Numbered from the stretch's first letter, positions 1-9,449 are shown. The stretch: 64,000 bases of DNA from Alphaproteobacteria bacterium (GCA_030427405.1 JAUHXK010000005.1:186001-250000), one strand, 5' to 3'. Notes: a model not told the origin generated them from the letters alone. Made by a program: numbers and translations.

Positions 1-612
1 GACAAGCGGGACAAGAACGGCATCCGCCTGCTGCCCGACGGCCGCCCCATGGAACTGGTCATCGAAACCGCCGGCGAACGTCAAGAGGTTGAGAACGCGC
101 TGCAGATCGTGACCGACACCTGGCGCGAAATCGGGGTCAAGCTGGTCATGCGCCCGCTGGATCGCGACATCCTGCGCAATCGCGTGTTTTCCGGGTCCAC
201 GATGGCCTCTGTCTGGTATGGCTGGGATGACGGCATTCCGCAGCACCATACCTCGCCACATTATCTTGCGCCCACCGATCAGGTCTTTCTGGCCTGGCCG
301 AAATGGGGACAATATTACCAGACCGGTGGCGATGCGGGCGAGCCGCCCGACATGCCCGAGGCCGAGCGCCTGATGGAGCTGGCCCATGACTGGGAAATCG
401 CCACGACGGACGACGAACGCGAAGCCGTCTGGCGCGAGATGTTGGATATTCACGCAAGCGAGCTTTACGCCATTGGCATCCTGAATGGGGCGCCCCAGCC
501 GATCGTGGTCTCCAATCGCCTGCGCAACGTACCGCAACAGGCGATGTGGGCATGGGAACCCGGTGCGCATTTCGGCGTCCACCGCCCGGACGAGTTCTTT
601 TTCGCGGACTGA
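1..612 (+). CDS. ABC transporter substrate-binding protein, C-terminal part (SBP_bac_5 type)
   Basis: The reading frame is open from the first base of the window, so the N-terminus lies outside it. The visible 203 residues resemble the C-terminal lobe of periplasmic oligopeptide/dipeptide/nickel-type binding proteins (DppA/OppA family). Features include a Trp-rich stretch (residues around 55-120) and a C-terminal segment in which a returning strand precedes the end. The protein would deliver a peptide or related solute to the two permeases that follow 13 nt downstream. Which solute cannot be read from this fragment. The family assignment rests on the fragment plus the OppB/OppC neighbours. 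Confidence 0.8.
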   Translation, partial: DKRDKNGIRLLPDGRPMELVIETAGERQEVENALQIVTDTWREIGVKLVMRPLDRDILRNRVFSGSTMASVWYGWDDGIPQHHTSPHYLAPTDQVFLAWPKWGQYYQTGGDAGEPPDMPEAERLMELAHDWEIATTDDEREAVWREMLDIHASELYAIGILNGAPQPIVVSNRLRNVPQQAMWAWEPGAHFGVHRPDEFFFAD

Positions 613-625
613 CAGGAGCAGCTAA

Positions 626-1654
626 ATGATCATGCTGCGCTATGCGGTGTACCGCTTTTTCACGATGCTGCTTACGTTGCTGGTCGTGTCGGTTTTGATC
701 TTCGTGATCATCAACCTTCCGCCCGGGGATTACCTCAGCAATCAAATTGCGGAACTGCAGGCGTCGGGCCAATCCGCCGGGGTCGCCAAGGCCGAGTTCC
801 TGCGCAAGGAATATGCGCTGGATCGCCCGATGTGGCAGCAATACATGATCTGGATGGGTTTCATGCCCGGACCGCATGGCTTTTCGGGGCTGCTGCAAGG
901 CAATTATGGCTGGTCCTTTGAATTCGACCGGCCGGTTTCCGAAATCGTCGGAGATACCCTTTGGCTGACCGTTGTCGTCAACCTGGCGGCCATCCTGTTC
1001 GTTTATGCCGTCGCCTTGCCCCTGGGTGTCATCGCGGCGGCCAGATCGCGGACCTGGATCGACTATACCTCGGCCTTTGTCGGCTATCTTGGGCTTGCAA
1101 CGCCCAACTTCCTGCTGGCCCTCATCCTGTTCTATTACGGCCATCGCTATTTCAACCTGCCGATCGGTGGATTGATGGACCCGGCCTACGAAGGCCTGCC
1201 GATGAGCTGGGACAAGCTGAAATCAATCCTGGTGCACCTGATCGTTCCGACCTTTGTGATTGGCACATCCGGGGCCTCGGCCATGATGCAGCGCCTGCGG
1301 GCCAACATGCTGGACGAACTGGGCAAGCCTTACGTGGAAACCGCTATTGCCAAAGGCATGGCGCCCTCGCGGATGTTGACGAAATATCCGCTGCGCGTCG
1401 CGTTCAACCCCTTCGTTGCCGATATCGGGAACCTGCTGCCGTCGATGGTTTCCGGCTCTGTTCTGGTCTCTGTCGTTCTGGGCCTGCAAACCATCGGGCC
1501 AACCCTGTTGACTGCACTCAAGACGCAAGACCAGTTCCTGTCGGCCTTCATCCTGATGTTCGTGGCCCTTCTGACCCTGATCGGCACGATGATTTCCGAT
1601 ATCCTGCTGGTCATGCTGGACCCGCGCATTCGATACGAGGGACGTGACGCATGA
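626..1654 (+). CDS. ABC transporter permease, DppB/OppB type
   Basis: This 342-residue inner-membrane permease has an N-terminal membrane helix (about 10-30), a periplasmic segment containing the LDRPMWQQY motif typical of OppB/DppB, then helices from about 105 onward. The EAA-type loop contacting the ATPase lies near residues 215-260 (RLRANMLDELGKPYVETAIAKG). Length matches the family. ATG at 626 is preceded by AGGAG at 614-618; an in-frame ATG two codons later is possible. The stop overlaps the next permease start by 4 nt, indicating translational coupling. The ATPase subunits must be encoded elsewhere, probably upstream of the window. Confidence 0.9.
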   Translation: MIMLRYAVYRFFTMLLTLLVVSVLIFVIINLPPGDYLSNQIAELQASGQSAGVAKAEFLRKEYALDRPMWQQYMIWMGFMPGPHGFSGLLQGNYGWSFEFDRPVSEIVGDTLWLTVVVNLAAILFVYAVALPLGVIAAARSRTWIDYTSAFVGYLGLATPNFLLALILFYYGHRYFNLPIGGLMDPAYEGLPMSWDKLKSILVHLIVPTFVIGTSGASAMMQRLRANMLDELGKPYVETAIAKGMAPSRMLTKYPLRVAFNPFVADIGNLLPSMVSGSVLVSVVLGLQTIGPTLLTALKTQDQFLSAFILMFVALLTLIGTMISDILLVMLDPRIRYEGRDA

Positions 1655-2805
1655 GCAAACTTCCCGATGGGCGCTATGTCGACGATGCCCCTTTCGATCC
1701 GCAGGCCTCGCTGCAGCAACTGGAACGGGCCGACCTTGATGCACCGAACTGGGTTCTGGTGTGGCGCAAATTCCGAACGCACAAGCTGGGCCTGATCTCG
1801 GGCGTTTTCCTTTTGCTGTGCTATCTCATGCTGCCATTTGCCGGTTTCATCGCGCCTTATGGGCCCAACGACCGCAACGGCGAACACCTTTACGCCCCGC
1901 CCCAAAGCATCAACTGGTTCCATGACGGGTCGTTCAAGGGGCCGTTTGTCTACCCCATCGTGGCCGAGGCCGACCTTGAGACGTTCCAGTGGAAATTCGT
2001 CCCCGATACCGAAGACCCCCGCCCGATCCGCTTTTTCTGCGAGGGCTCAGAATACAAGCTGGCGGGGCTGATCAAGTCTGACACCCATCTGTTTTGCGCC
2101 CCCGACGGCGCGACGCTGTTTCTGTGGGGGTCTGACCGGCTTGGCCGGGATGTGTTCAGCCGCATTCTCTACGGCGCCCAATTGTCGCTGACGGTTGGCC
2201 TTATCGGCATTTCCGTATCCTTTTTCCTTGGCATTCTGTTCGGGTCAATCGCGGGCTATTTCGGCGGCAAGATCGATTGGGTCATCAACCGGGTCATCGA
2301 AATTCTGCGGTCATTGCCGGAACTTCCGCTTTGGCTGGCCCTGTCCGCTGCCGTGCCTTCGAACTGGAGCCCGGTTGCGGTGTTCTTCATCATCTCGATC
2401 ATCCTCGGCATTCTTGACTGGCCGGGACTTGCGCGATCCGTCCGCGCCAAGTTCCTGTCGCTGCGAGAAGAGGAATATGTCAGGGCCGCCGAAATGATGG
2501 GCGCCAGTTCCGGCCGGGTTATCCGCAAACACCTGCTGCCCAATTTCATGTCTCACCTCATTGCCTCGGCAACCCTGTCGATCCCTGCCATGATCCTGGG
2601 GGAAACCGCGCTCAGCTTTCTGGGCCTGGGCCTGCGGGCACCGGCGGTCAGTTGGGGGGTGATGCTGAACGACGCGCAAAATCTTGCGTCGATCGAGATC
2701 TACCCTTGGACAGCCATCCCGATGCTGCCGATCATCGTGGTTGTCCTTGCGTTCAACTTCCTGGGCGACGGCCTGCGCGACAGCCTTGATCCATACCAGC
2801 AATGA
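1651..2805 (+). CDS. ABC transporter permease, DppC/OppC type
   Basis: This 384-residue permease is the partner of the preceding OppB-like protein. It starts within an ATGA overlap. An N-terminal cytoplasmic segment and a first helix (about 50-75) are followed by an unusually long periplasmic loop (about 80-165). The OppC core follows, with GSDRLGRDVFSRILYGAQLSL and the EAA loop REEEYVRAAEMMGASSGRVI (about 270-300). The loop between helix 1 and the core is longer than in E. coli DppC, as seen in the YejE/OppC subgroup. The gene overlaps the downstream CoA-transferase by 4 nt, so all four genes probably share one transcript. Confidence 0.9.
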   Translation: MSKLPDGRYVDDAPFDPQASLQQLERADLDAPNWVLVWRKFRTHKLGLISGVFLLLCYLMLPFAGFIAPYGPNDRNGEHLYAPPQSINWFHDGSFKGPFVYPIVAEADLETFQWKFVPDTEDPRPIRFFCEGSEYKLAGLIKSDTHLFCAPDGATLFLWGSDRLGRDVFSRILYGAQLSLTVGLIGISVSFFLGILFGSIAGYFGGKIDWVINRVIEILRSLPELPLWLALSAAVPSNWSPVAVFFIISIILGILDWPGLARSVRAKFLSLREEEYVRAAEMMGASSGRVIRKHLLPNFMSHLIASATLSIPAMILGETALSFLGLGLRAPAVSWGVMLNDAQNLASIEIYPWTAIPMLPIIVVVLAFNFLGDGLRDSLDPYQQ

Positions 2806-4148
2806 GCCAGATTTCCTCTCTTCCGCCGCCAGACAGCTATCGCGTAAACGGCGCTGGTCACCTGCCCAGCGCCTTTGCCGTGTCCGAGCTTGCAACAGCC
2901 AGCTTTGGCGCCGTGGGGCACGAACTGGCCAAGCTCATGCTTGCGCTGAACCTGGTCGACAGCGCGCCCGAGGTTGGTGTCGAAAACCGGCTCGCGTCGC
3001 TTTGGTTCGGCTATTCCTTCAAGCCCGACGGCTGGGACATGCCAAATCTCTGGGACGCCGTCGCAGGCGATTATCGCGCGGCGGATGGATGGATCAGGCT
3101 GCATACCAACCTGCCACATCACCGCGCAGCCGCGCTGAAGGTTCTGGGAACCCAAGCGGACAGAAAGCTGGTGACCGAGGCCCTGCGCAGTTGCAAGATC
3201 GCCGATCTGGAAGCCGCCATTGTCGCCGAAGGTGGCGTTGCCGCCGCCATGCGCAGCCGCTCGGAATGGCTGGATCATCCGCAAGGTCGCGCCGTTACGC
3301 GCGACCCGCTGATCGGGTGGCAGGGCCCGCGCCAGATCACGCTTCGGGATCGCCCCCAGGCCACGCCGAGCCGACCGCTTGCGGGGCTTCGCGTTTTGGA
3401 CATGACGCGCGTATTGGCTGGCCCCGTTGCCACCCGCACGCTTGCCGGTTTCGGGGCTGATGTTCTGCGGATCGACCCGCCGGGCTGGGACGAACCCGGC
3501 GTCATTCCGGATATTTCGCTAGGCAAATCCTGCGCCTATGTCGACCTCAAGACACCCGAGGGGTTGGACCGTCTGACCGATCTATTGGCCACGGCCGATG
3601 TCTTTGTCCATGGCTACCGCCCTGGCGCGCTGGATGGTTTGGGTCTGGGCAAAACCACGCGCGATGCGGTTGCCCCCAATCGGATCGAAGTCACCCTCGA
3701 CGCCTATGGCTGGCAAGGCCCATGGGCCACGCGGCGCGGGTTTGACAGCCTGGTTCAGATGAGTGCAGGCATCGCCGATACCGGGCAGAAATGGGCAAAG
3801 GCCGACAAACCGACGCCGCTTCCGGTTCAGGCGCTTGATCATGCGACCGGTTACCTGATGGCCGCATCGGTCCTGTCAGCACTGGCGCAGGCTGCCACGG
3901 GCAACCCAACCATGTATGCGCGGCTGTCATTGGCCCGCACGGCCGAGTTGCTGGCCACGCTGGGCAAATCCGACGACGGCGGTGGCGAAATCGCTGGCGC
4001 GAATGCCGGCGACTATGACGCCAGTATCGAGACATCCGGATGGGGGCCCGGCCACCGCCTGAAACCCGCGCTTGGCGTTGGCCCGGCGAAAATGCGTTGG
4101 GACAGGCCCGCATCCCGATTGGGCACATCCGCGCCAGAATGGCCTTGA
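2802..4148 (+). CDS. CaiB/BaiF family CoA-transferase with permuted halves
   Basis: This 448-residue protein belongs to the class III CoA-transferases, which move CoA between carboxylic acids through an aspartyl-CoA intermediate. Residues 191-225 (PLAGLRVLDMTRVLAGP...) are the segment that normally opens the family, and GFDSLVQ carries the expected catalytic Asp (D315). The preceding 190 residues resemble the usual C-terminal part of CaiB (GWIRLH near 96, EWLDHPQ near 155-161), so the order looks circularly permuted. It overlaps the OppC-like gene by 4 nt, suggesting CoA activation of the imported compound or its product. The substrate is unknown. Confidence 0.8.
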   Translation: MSQISSLPPPDSYRVNGAGHLPSAFAVSELATASFGAVGHELAKLMLALNLVDSAPEVGVENRLASLWFGYSFKPDGWDMPNLWDAVAGDYRAADGWIRLHTNLPHHRAAALKVLGTQADRKLVTEALRSCKIADLEAAIVAEGGVAAAMRSRSEWLDHPQGRAVTRDPLIGWQGPRQITLRDRPQATPSRPLAGLRVLDMTRVLAGPVATRTLAGFGADVLRIDPPGWDEPGVIPDISLGKSCAYVDLKTPEGLDRLTDLLATADVFVHGYRPGALDGLGLGKTTRDAVAPNRIEVTLDAYGWQGPWATRRGFDSLVQMSAGIADTGQKWAKADKPTPLPVQALDHATGYLMAASVLSALAQAATGNPTMYARLSLARTAELLATLGKSDDGGGEIAGANAGDYDASIETSGWGPGHRLKPALGVGPAKMRWDRPASRLGTSAPEWP

Positions 4149-4169
4149 CCCCGCCCCAATGGCGTAACC

Positions 4170-4227
4170 GCCGCGCGTATACGCGCGGCCCGGCCCAACG
4201 GTAACGGTCGTTTCTCGTCAGAGAAAC
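4170..4227. terminator. Two hairpins between convergent genes
   Basis: A perfect 20-bp palindrome (GCCGCGCGTATACGCGCGGC, 4170-4189) can fold into an 8-bp stem with a TATA loop. A second hairpin follows: GTTTCTC, loop GTCA, GAGAAAC (4210-4227). They lie between the convergent CoA-transferase and mscS-like genes, where a two-way terminator is expected. Neither has a proper U-run, so termination activity is inferred from position. Confidence 0.4.
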
Positions 4228-4254
4228 CGGCAGGACCGGCGGGAGAGCCCCGAC

Positions 4255-6627
4255 CTAGCGGTCATCCCCTCCGGGTCCGGTGTCATCAAGGTAATCTTCG
4301 TCTATCGCGGCCTGCACCGCGCCGGTCACGGCCTCACGCTGCTTGGGGGTCAGGTCCTCGGCCTCTTTTCCATCCGCCAGACGAACCGTGACCTCGCGAT
4401 GGGCAAACCGGATGCCTTCGCGCGCAAACAGTTCGCGGATGTCCTGATAGACCTTCTTGCGCACCAGCCACTGATCGCCAGGTTTGGTCATGAATTTGAC
4501 CCGGATGATCATCGCCGAATCCTGCATTTCGATCACGCCCTGCGACTTGAGAGGCTGGATGAAATTCTCACCGATGACCGGGTCGCTCAGCAACTCCTGG
4601 CCCAGTTTCTTGATCAGTTTTCGTACCTTTTCCACGTCGGTGTCATAGGTCACCCGCAAAGGCAGCTTCATGATGACCCAGTCGCGGGAATAGTTGGTCA
4701 AAACCTTGATTTCGCCAAACGGAATGGTGTTTAGCGCGCCCAGATGGTGTCGCAATTGCATTGACCTGACCGAGATCTTCTCGACTGTTCCCTTGACGTC
4801 GCCGATATCAATATATTCGCCCTTACGGAACGCGTCATCCAACAGGAAAAAGGCACCGGAAAAGATATCGCGCACCAATGTCTGCGAGCCGAACCCGATT
4901 GCAAGGCCAACGACCCCCGCACCGGCAAACAACGGGCTGACATTTATTCCGATCTCCATCAGGACGATCAGAACGATCGTGACCACGACAATGGCGAGAA
5001 TGGCACCGCGAAACAGAGGCAGCAGCGTCGCCAGACGGCTTTGACCCCCTTCTCCGCCCTCATCGCCCAATTCGGCCTCACCGCTGCCATCGTCTTCTTC
5101 CTCGGCGATCTTGCTGTCGATCCAGATGCGGAAGAAATGGAACAGGATATAGCCGATGAACAGAATGACCATCACGTCCAGCGCACGTTCGACCGGCAGG
5201 TCATCGCTCCAGTTCGCTTCGGGGTTCCAGATCACCACCAAGGCATAGAGACCAACCACCATCGCCAAAATCCCGGCGACGCGGCGTGCCAGATCTTCAT
5301 AGGTCAGAAGGGTGTGTTTCCGTTTCTCGGCCTCGGGTGTTTCAGTGGCGGCAAGCTCCGTATCCACGGCCTCGGTATTGAGCGCCTTGATCTGCCGGTT
5401 GCGGTCAAAGTAGCGCTCAAGAAGATAGTTCATCGCGCCATAGGCGATGACCACCGACATGAAGATCGCGTAGCTGCTGGCCACGATCGGAACCGATCCC
5501 TGGTTCTCGAGGACAAGATCGACAGCGAGTTTGAGCCAGCTGAAGATCATGTACACGATCAGCACCGGGGCCCAGCCATAGGATAGGACCCGCAACAGCC
5601 ACGATACCTTGTCCGGGGCGCGACCGCCACGGATGGCGTTCGAGATCGCGCGCGCATTGAACAGAACCAACAGGACGGCACCAATCGCGCCAAGCATTGT
5701 CAGGCTGCCATAAACCATGGCGTACACGTTGTAGTTCAACCCGAAATCCGCCACCCAGGTTGAAAACAGTACAACCGAGATGTCATAGGTCGCCAATGAC
5801 GACGCCCAGAAATACAGGCGCTTTGCATCCCTGTCCGAAAACGGCGGCAGCCGGTACTGGCTGAGGTAAGGCGACAGGACCATGCGCCACAGGTCGGAAA
5901 CGGTCCGGGCCAGGAAATACGCGGTGAATATGGCCGTGACGGTAAACTGGATGGAAATGTCCTCGGCCTCGCCAAAGAACAGGTAGCCGACGACCAGGGC
6001 CATGAGCATGGCAAAGATCGTCGCCCCAACCCCCATCACAAAACGGAAAACAAGGAAGGGCATCTTTTCGCGGTACCCTTCGGGGTTTTCCTTGCTCCGT
6101 GCGACAACGATCCGTTTTGCAATCCTCTTGCCGTAGATTTCGATCGACAGCCATCTGCCGATCAACAGAAAGACGATATTCAGGATCAGGACCTCGACAT
6201 AGGTCTGGATGCGGCCATCCGGGCTGGTTTCGCGCAAAATATACTGCACTTCGAAAATCGAATATGGCAGCGCTTCAAGCCGCGACGCGACCGAGTCGCG
6301 GAACTTTGAAAACCGTTCCTGCGCCTTCATCAGCTGCGAACTCTCGCCCATCGGGTCATGGGCGACATCATGTTCGGTCCCCTGCCCGCCTGCGCCTGTC
6401 CCTGCAACGATCCGACCCGCGCTGTCGATGACGATAACGCTTGCACCCGCGTCCGAAGCCGCACGGATAGCGGCGGCCAGTTCAGACTCTGACGGGTCCT
6501 GCGCATCGTCCGACGATCCGGTCGAATACCCCGGGATCAACGAGGTCTGCGCCGTCGCTTGCGCCGCGAAACCGGCGATCAGGGCCCAGACGATCAGGGC
6601 TGCACAGGCGAGAAGGGTCTTTTTCAT
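4255..6627 (-). CDS. Large MscS-family mechanosensitive channel with signal peptide
   Basis: This 790-residue protein begins with a cleavable-looking signal sequence (MKKTLLACAALIVWALIAGFAAQATAQ). A periplasmic region of about 110 residues is followed by roughly ten membrane helices. The conserved MscS module is C-terminal (about 545-760): the pore helix and following beta domain read AGAGVVGLAIGFGSQTLVRD, GTVEKISVRS and LNTIPFGEI. Length and design match the long MscK/YbdG-like group rather than the 286-residue E. coli MscS. The predicted role is pressure release on osmotic downshock. A charged insert rich in Glu and Asp (about 510-530) separates two helices. The gene stands alone and converges on the transporter operon. 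Confidence 0.88.
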   Translation of the reverse strand: MKKTLLACAALIVWALIAGFAAQATAQTSLIPGYSTGSSDDAQDPSESELAAAIRAASDAGASVIVIDSAGRIVAGTGAGGQGTEHDVAHDPMGESSQLMKAQERFSKFRDSVASRLEALPYSIFEVQYILRETSPDGRIQTYVEVLILNIVFLLIGRWLSIEIYGKRIAKRIVVARSKENPEGYREKMPFLVFRFVMGVGATIFAMLMALVVGYLFFGEAEDISIQFTVTAIFTAYFLARTVSDLWRMVLSPYLSQYRLPPFSDRDAKRLYFWASSLATYDISVVLFSTWVADFGLNYNVYAMVYGSLTMLGAIGAVLLVLFNARAISNAIRGGRAPDKVSWLLRVLSYGWAPVLIVYMIFSWLKLAVDLVLENQGSVPIVASSYAIFMSVVIAYGAMNYLLERYFDRNRQIKALNTEAVDTELAATETPEAEKRKHTLLTYEDLARRVAGILAMVVGLYALVVIWNPEANWSDDLPVERALDVMVILFIGYILFHFFRIWIDSKIAEEEDDGSGEAELGDEGGEGGQSRLATLLPLFRGAILAIVVVTIVLIVLMEIGINVSPLFAGAGVVGLAIGFGSQTLVRDIFSGAFFLLDDAFRKGEYIDIGDVKGTVEKISVRSMQLRHHLGALNTIPFGEIKVLTNYSRDWVIMKLPLRVTYDTDVEKVRKLIKKLGQELLSDPVIGENFIQPLKSQGVIEMQDSAMIIRVKFMTKPGDQWLVRKKVYQDIRELFAREGIRFAHREVTVRLADGKEAEDLTPKQREAVTGAVQAAIDEDYLDDTGPGGDDR

Positions 6628-6990
6628 GCGGTTGGCTATCCACTTTCATATTCTGCAGGCCAGAGTACAGAAGCCGAAGGGAGTGTTCAAACCTTCGCCC
6701 CTGGCCATCCCGATATCGTGTAGTGGCGTGTTATTGGCGCATCGTGCCGCCCGTGCCTTGCGCCGCGCGTTATCGTCGGGCCCATGATTGCGGCAATTCG
6801 TCCAAATGGCGCGCAAGGCGCCAAGAACCTGTCCTGCCACGGGAAAACCAGCGGTTGCCTGTTGCCAAATCGCAATGTTTGGCGCATTTGCAGTACCGAG
6901 TCAGAGCCTTTGGCAAGCAGCGCCAGAGAATATACGATAATTGTTGCAAACCCGCAGATTTGCACCGAAACCGAGATGACGGGCGAAGGC
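6628..6990. other. Intergenic region between divergent mscS-like gene and glycan operon
   Basis: These 363 bases separate two divergent transcription units. I see no convincing coding sequence: an open frame running into the glycosyltransferase lacks homology-like features and a ribosome site. A candidate sigma70-type promoter for the glycan operon lies at 6910-6938. The promoter of the channel gene was not identified. Confidence 0.6.
6910..6938 (+). promoter_or_regulatory. Candidate promoter of the glycan operon
   Basis: A -35-like TTGGCA (6910-6915) and a -10-like TACGAT (6933-6938) are separated by exactly 17 nt. The element lies about 50 nt upstream of the first glycosyltransferase start. 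It was recognised by consensus only. Confidence 0.4.
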
Positions 6991-8205
6991 ATGAGCCTAG
7001 GCAAGACACATCAAGACGCTGCTCGCGCGCCGCGCATTCTGTTTTACAGCCACGACACGTTCGGGTTGGGTCATTTGCGCCGCTCGCGCGCCCTGGCCGG
7101 TGCCATCACCCAGGCCGATCCGCGGGCCTCGGCCCTGATCCTGACCGGCTCGCCTGTTGCTGGTCGGTTTACGTTTCCGCGCCGCGTTGACCATGTTCGT
7201 CTGCCAGGGGTGACCAAACGCGCCGATGGGTCCTATGCCGCGCGTACAATCGGAATGGGGATCGATGAGGTCACCGAGCTTCGGTCGGGGTTGATACAAA
7301 CCGCCGTTCAGCAGTTTGAGCCGGACATTCTGATCGTGGACAAGGAACCAACCGGATTTCGTGGAGAATTGCTGCCGACATTGGAGCACTTGCAAAGCCA
7401 CGGCCGCACCAAGCTGGTTCTTGGGTTGCGCGACGTCCTTGACGAACCCGAGGTCCTGGCGGCGGAATGGGACCGCAAGGATGCCGTTACCGCCACCGAG
7501 CGGTTCTATCATGAGATCTGGGTTTACGGCTTGCGTTCGATCTATGATCCGACCGAAGGCCTGCCGCTTGCCCCACAGGTCCAGTCGCGGATTCACTGGA
7601 CAGGGTATCTGCGCCGCGATCTTGGCCCGGTCGATGAACCGCCCCAGCAACCGTATATCCTGATCACGCCGGGCGGCGGTGGCGATGGCAAAGCCATGGT
7701 CAACCTGGTCCTGTCCGCCTATGAACAGGACCCCGACCTGTCGCCGCGGGCCGTTCTGGTCTACGGCCCGTTCCTGTCGGGCGAACAACGCGATGAATTT
7801 GAAACACGGGTGGCCGCCCTGAATGGCCGGGTCACGGCCGTCGGGTTCGAATCCCGCATCGAAACCCTTTTTGCGGGCGCGGCAGGTGTGGTTTGCATGG
7901 GCGGTTACAATACTTTCTGCGAAGTCCTGTCTTTCGACCAAAAGGCCGTCATCGTGCCGCGCACCACACCGCGGCTGGAACAGTGGATCCGCGCCTCGCG
8001 CGCCGAGGATCTGGGCCTGGTCAAAATGCTGGACGAAAACCGTGACGGGCTGACCCCGCAGGCGATGATCGCTGCAATCCGCGATCTGCCCAACCAGCCA
8101 CTGCCGTCCCAGGCAATCGGCGCGGGTCTGCTGGACGGGCTGGACTATGTCACGACCCGCATCCAGGCGCTGTTGCGCAATGAACCGGAGCGGGCGACCG
8201 GATGA
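6991..8205 (+). CDS. MurG-like (COG4671-type) glycosyltransferase, first gene of glycan operon
   Basis: This 404-residue cytosolic GT-B-fold protein shows the N-terminal nucleotide-sugar transferase signature RILFYSHDTFGLGHLRRSRALAG (about 14-36). The C-terminal half has a Gly-rich ITPGGGGDGK loop and the acceptor/UDP-binding segment MGGYNTFCEVLSF followed by PRTTPRLEQWIRA. ATG 6991 was chosen because the protein similarity begins there; ATG 6976 (five codons earlier) is an alternative. Sugar donor and acceptor are unknown. It overlaps the next glycosyltransferase by 4 nt and is distantly similar to the fifth gene of the operon (11103-12245). Confidence 0.78.
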   Translation: MSLGKTHQDAARAPRILFYSHDTFGLGHLRRSRALAGAITQADPRASALILTGSPVAGRFTFPRRVDHVRLPGVTKRADGSYAARTIGMGIDEVTELRSGLIQTAVQQFEPDILIVDKEPTGFRGELLPTLEHLQSHGRTKLVLGLRDVLDEPEVLAAEWDRKDAVTATERFYHEIWVYGLRSIYDPTEGLPLAPQVQSRIHWTGYLRRDLGPVDEPPQQPYILITPGGGGDGKAMVNLVLSAYEQDPDLSPRAVLVYGPFLSGEQRDEFETRVAALNGRVTAVGFESRIETLFAGAAGVVCMGGYNTFCEVLSFDQKAVIVPRTTPRLEQWIRASRAEDLGLVKMLDENRDGLTPQAMIAAIRDLPNQPLPSQAIGAGLLDGLDYVTTRIQALLRNEPERATG

Positions 8206-9449
8206 CATCGGACGCGCCAAAACTGGCGGTGCTGGTCAAAGGCTGGCCGCGCCTGTCCGAGACGTTTATCGCCCAGGAACTGGTTGCGCTGCAGGATGCC
8301 GGCCACCGGTTCGACATCTGGTCATTGCGGCATCCGACCGACGCCAAGCGCCATCCGTTGCATGACCGGTTCACGGGGCAGGTCCGCTACCTGCCCGAAT
8401 ACCTGTACCAGGAACCGGCGCGTGTCGCACGCGCACGCGATACCGCCCGTGACCTGCCGGGGTATGACCGGGCCTATCAAGTCTGGCGGAAAGACCTGCG
8501 CCGTGATCCGACGCGCAACCGCGTTCGGCGGTTTGGACAAGCTTGCGTTCTGGCGGCGGAGCTGCCTGCGGCAACAGCCGGACTTTACGCCCATTTCATG
8601 CACACGCCATCCTCGGTCGCGCGGTACGCCGCCATTATGCGCGGCCTGCCCTGGGCCTTTGCCGCCCATGCCAAGGATATCTGGACATCACCTGACTGGG
8701 AAAAGCGTGAAAAGTTGCAGGCCGCGACATACGGAGCCGCGTTTGGAGCAACCTGCACGGCCATTGGCGCCAGACACTTGCGCGCGCTGGCAGATGACCC
8801 CGGACGCGTCGACCTGATCTATCACGGTCTGGACCTGAACCGATTTCCAGCCCCGCCGCAGCGGTCGATCCGGGATGCGGATGGTCCGTTTCACATGTTG
8901 TCGGTTGGCCGTCTGGTCGAAAAGAAAGGGTTCGATCGCCTGATCGACGCCTTTGCCCTGCTTCCGCCAACGCTGAACTGGCACTGGACCCATATCGGCG
9001 GCGGGACGCTTGACCTTGCCCTGCGCAGTCGCGCCTCTGCTGCGGGACTGGCAGAACGGATAACTTGGAAGGGCGCCTGCGATCAGCCCGAAGTCATTGC
9101 CGCAATGCGCGCCGCTGACCTGTTTGTCCTGCCCAGCCGCATAGCCGAGGACGGCGACCGCGATGGACTGCCGAATGTCCTGATGGAAGCCGCATCACAA
9201 CATCTGCCGATCCTGTCCACGCCGGTCTCGGCCATCCCCGAGTTCATCGCGCCCGGGCAGCATGGAGTTCTGTCCCAGGATGACCCGCAGGCATTGGCGC
9301 AGGCAATTGTCAGGCTTGCGCGCAATCCGCAGGACACGGACAGAATGGCGACCGCCGCCTATGACCGCTTGCTGGCCGAGTTTCGCATGGATCCAGGCAT
9401 CGCCCGATTGTCAGCGCGACTTACCAACCTGTGTGCGGACCCTTCGTGA
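8202..9449 (+). CDS. Glycosyltransferase family 4-like protein
   Basis: This 415-residue GT-B glycosyltransferase opens with LAVLVKGWPRLSETFIAQELVAL, as in colanic-acid-type GT4 enzymes. It carries the C-terminal GT4 core: MLSVGRLVEKKGFDRLIDAF (about 225-245), the donor-binding region DLFVLPSRIAEDGDRDGLPNVLMEAAS (about 305-330, containing the E-x7-E arrangement) and PEFIAPGQHGVL. No membrane helix is evident, so it should act at the cytoplasmic face. It starts inside an ATGA overlap with the preceding gene, and its stop shares one base with the next start. The sugar specificity cannot be inferred. Confidence 0.85.
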   Translation: MTSDAPKLAVLVKGWPRLSETFIAQELVALQDAGHRFDIWSLRHPTDAKRHPLHDRFTGQVRYLPEYLYQEPARVARARDTARDLPGYDRAYQVWRKDLRRDPTRNRVRRFGQACVLAAELPAATAGLYAHFMHTPSSVARYAAIMRGLPWAFAAHAKDIWTSPDWEKREKLQAATYGAAFGATCTAIGARHLRALADDPGRVDLIYHGLDLNRFPAPPQRSIRDADGPFHMLSVGRLVEKKGFDRLIDAFALLPPTLNWHWTHIGGGTLDLALRSRASAAGLAERITWKGACDQPEVIAAMRAADLFVLPSRIAEDGDRDGLPNVLMEAASQHLPILSTPVSAIPEFIAPGQHGVLSQDDPQALAQAIVRLARNPQDTDRMATAAYDRLLAEFRMDPGIARLSARLTNLCADPS

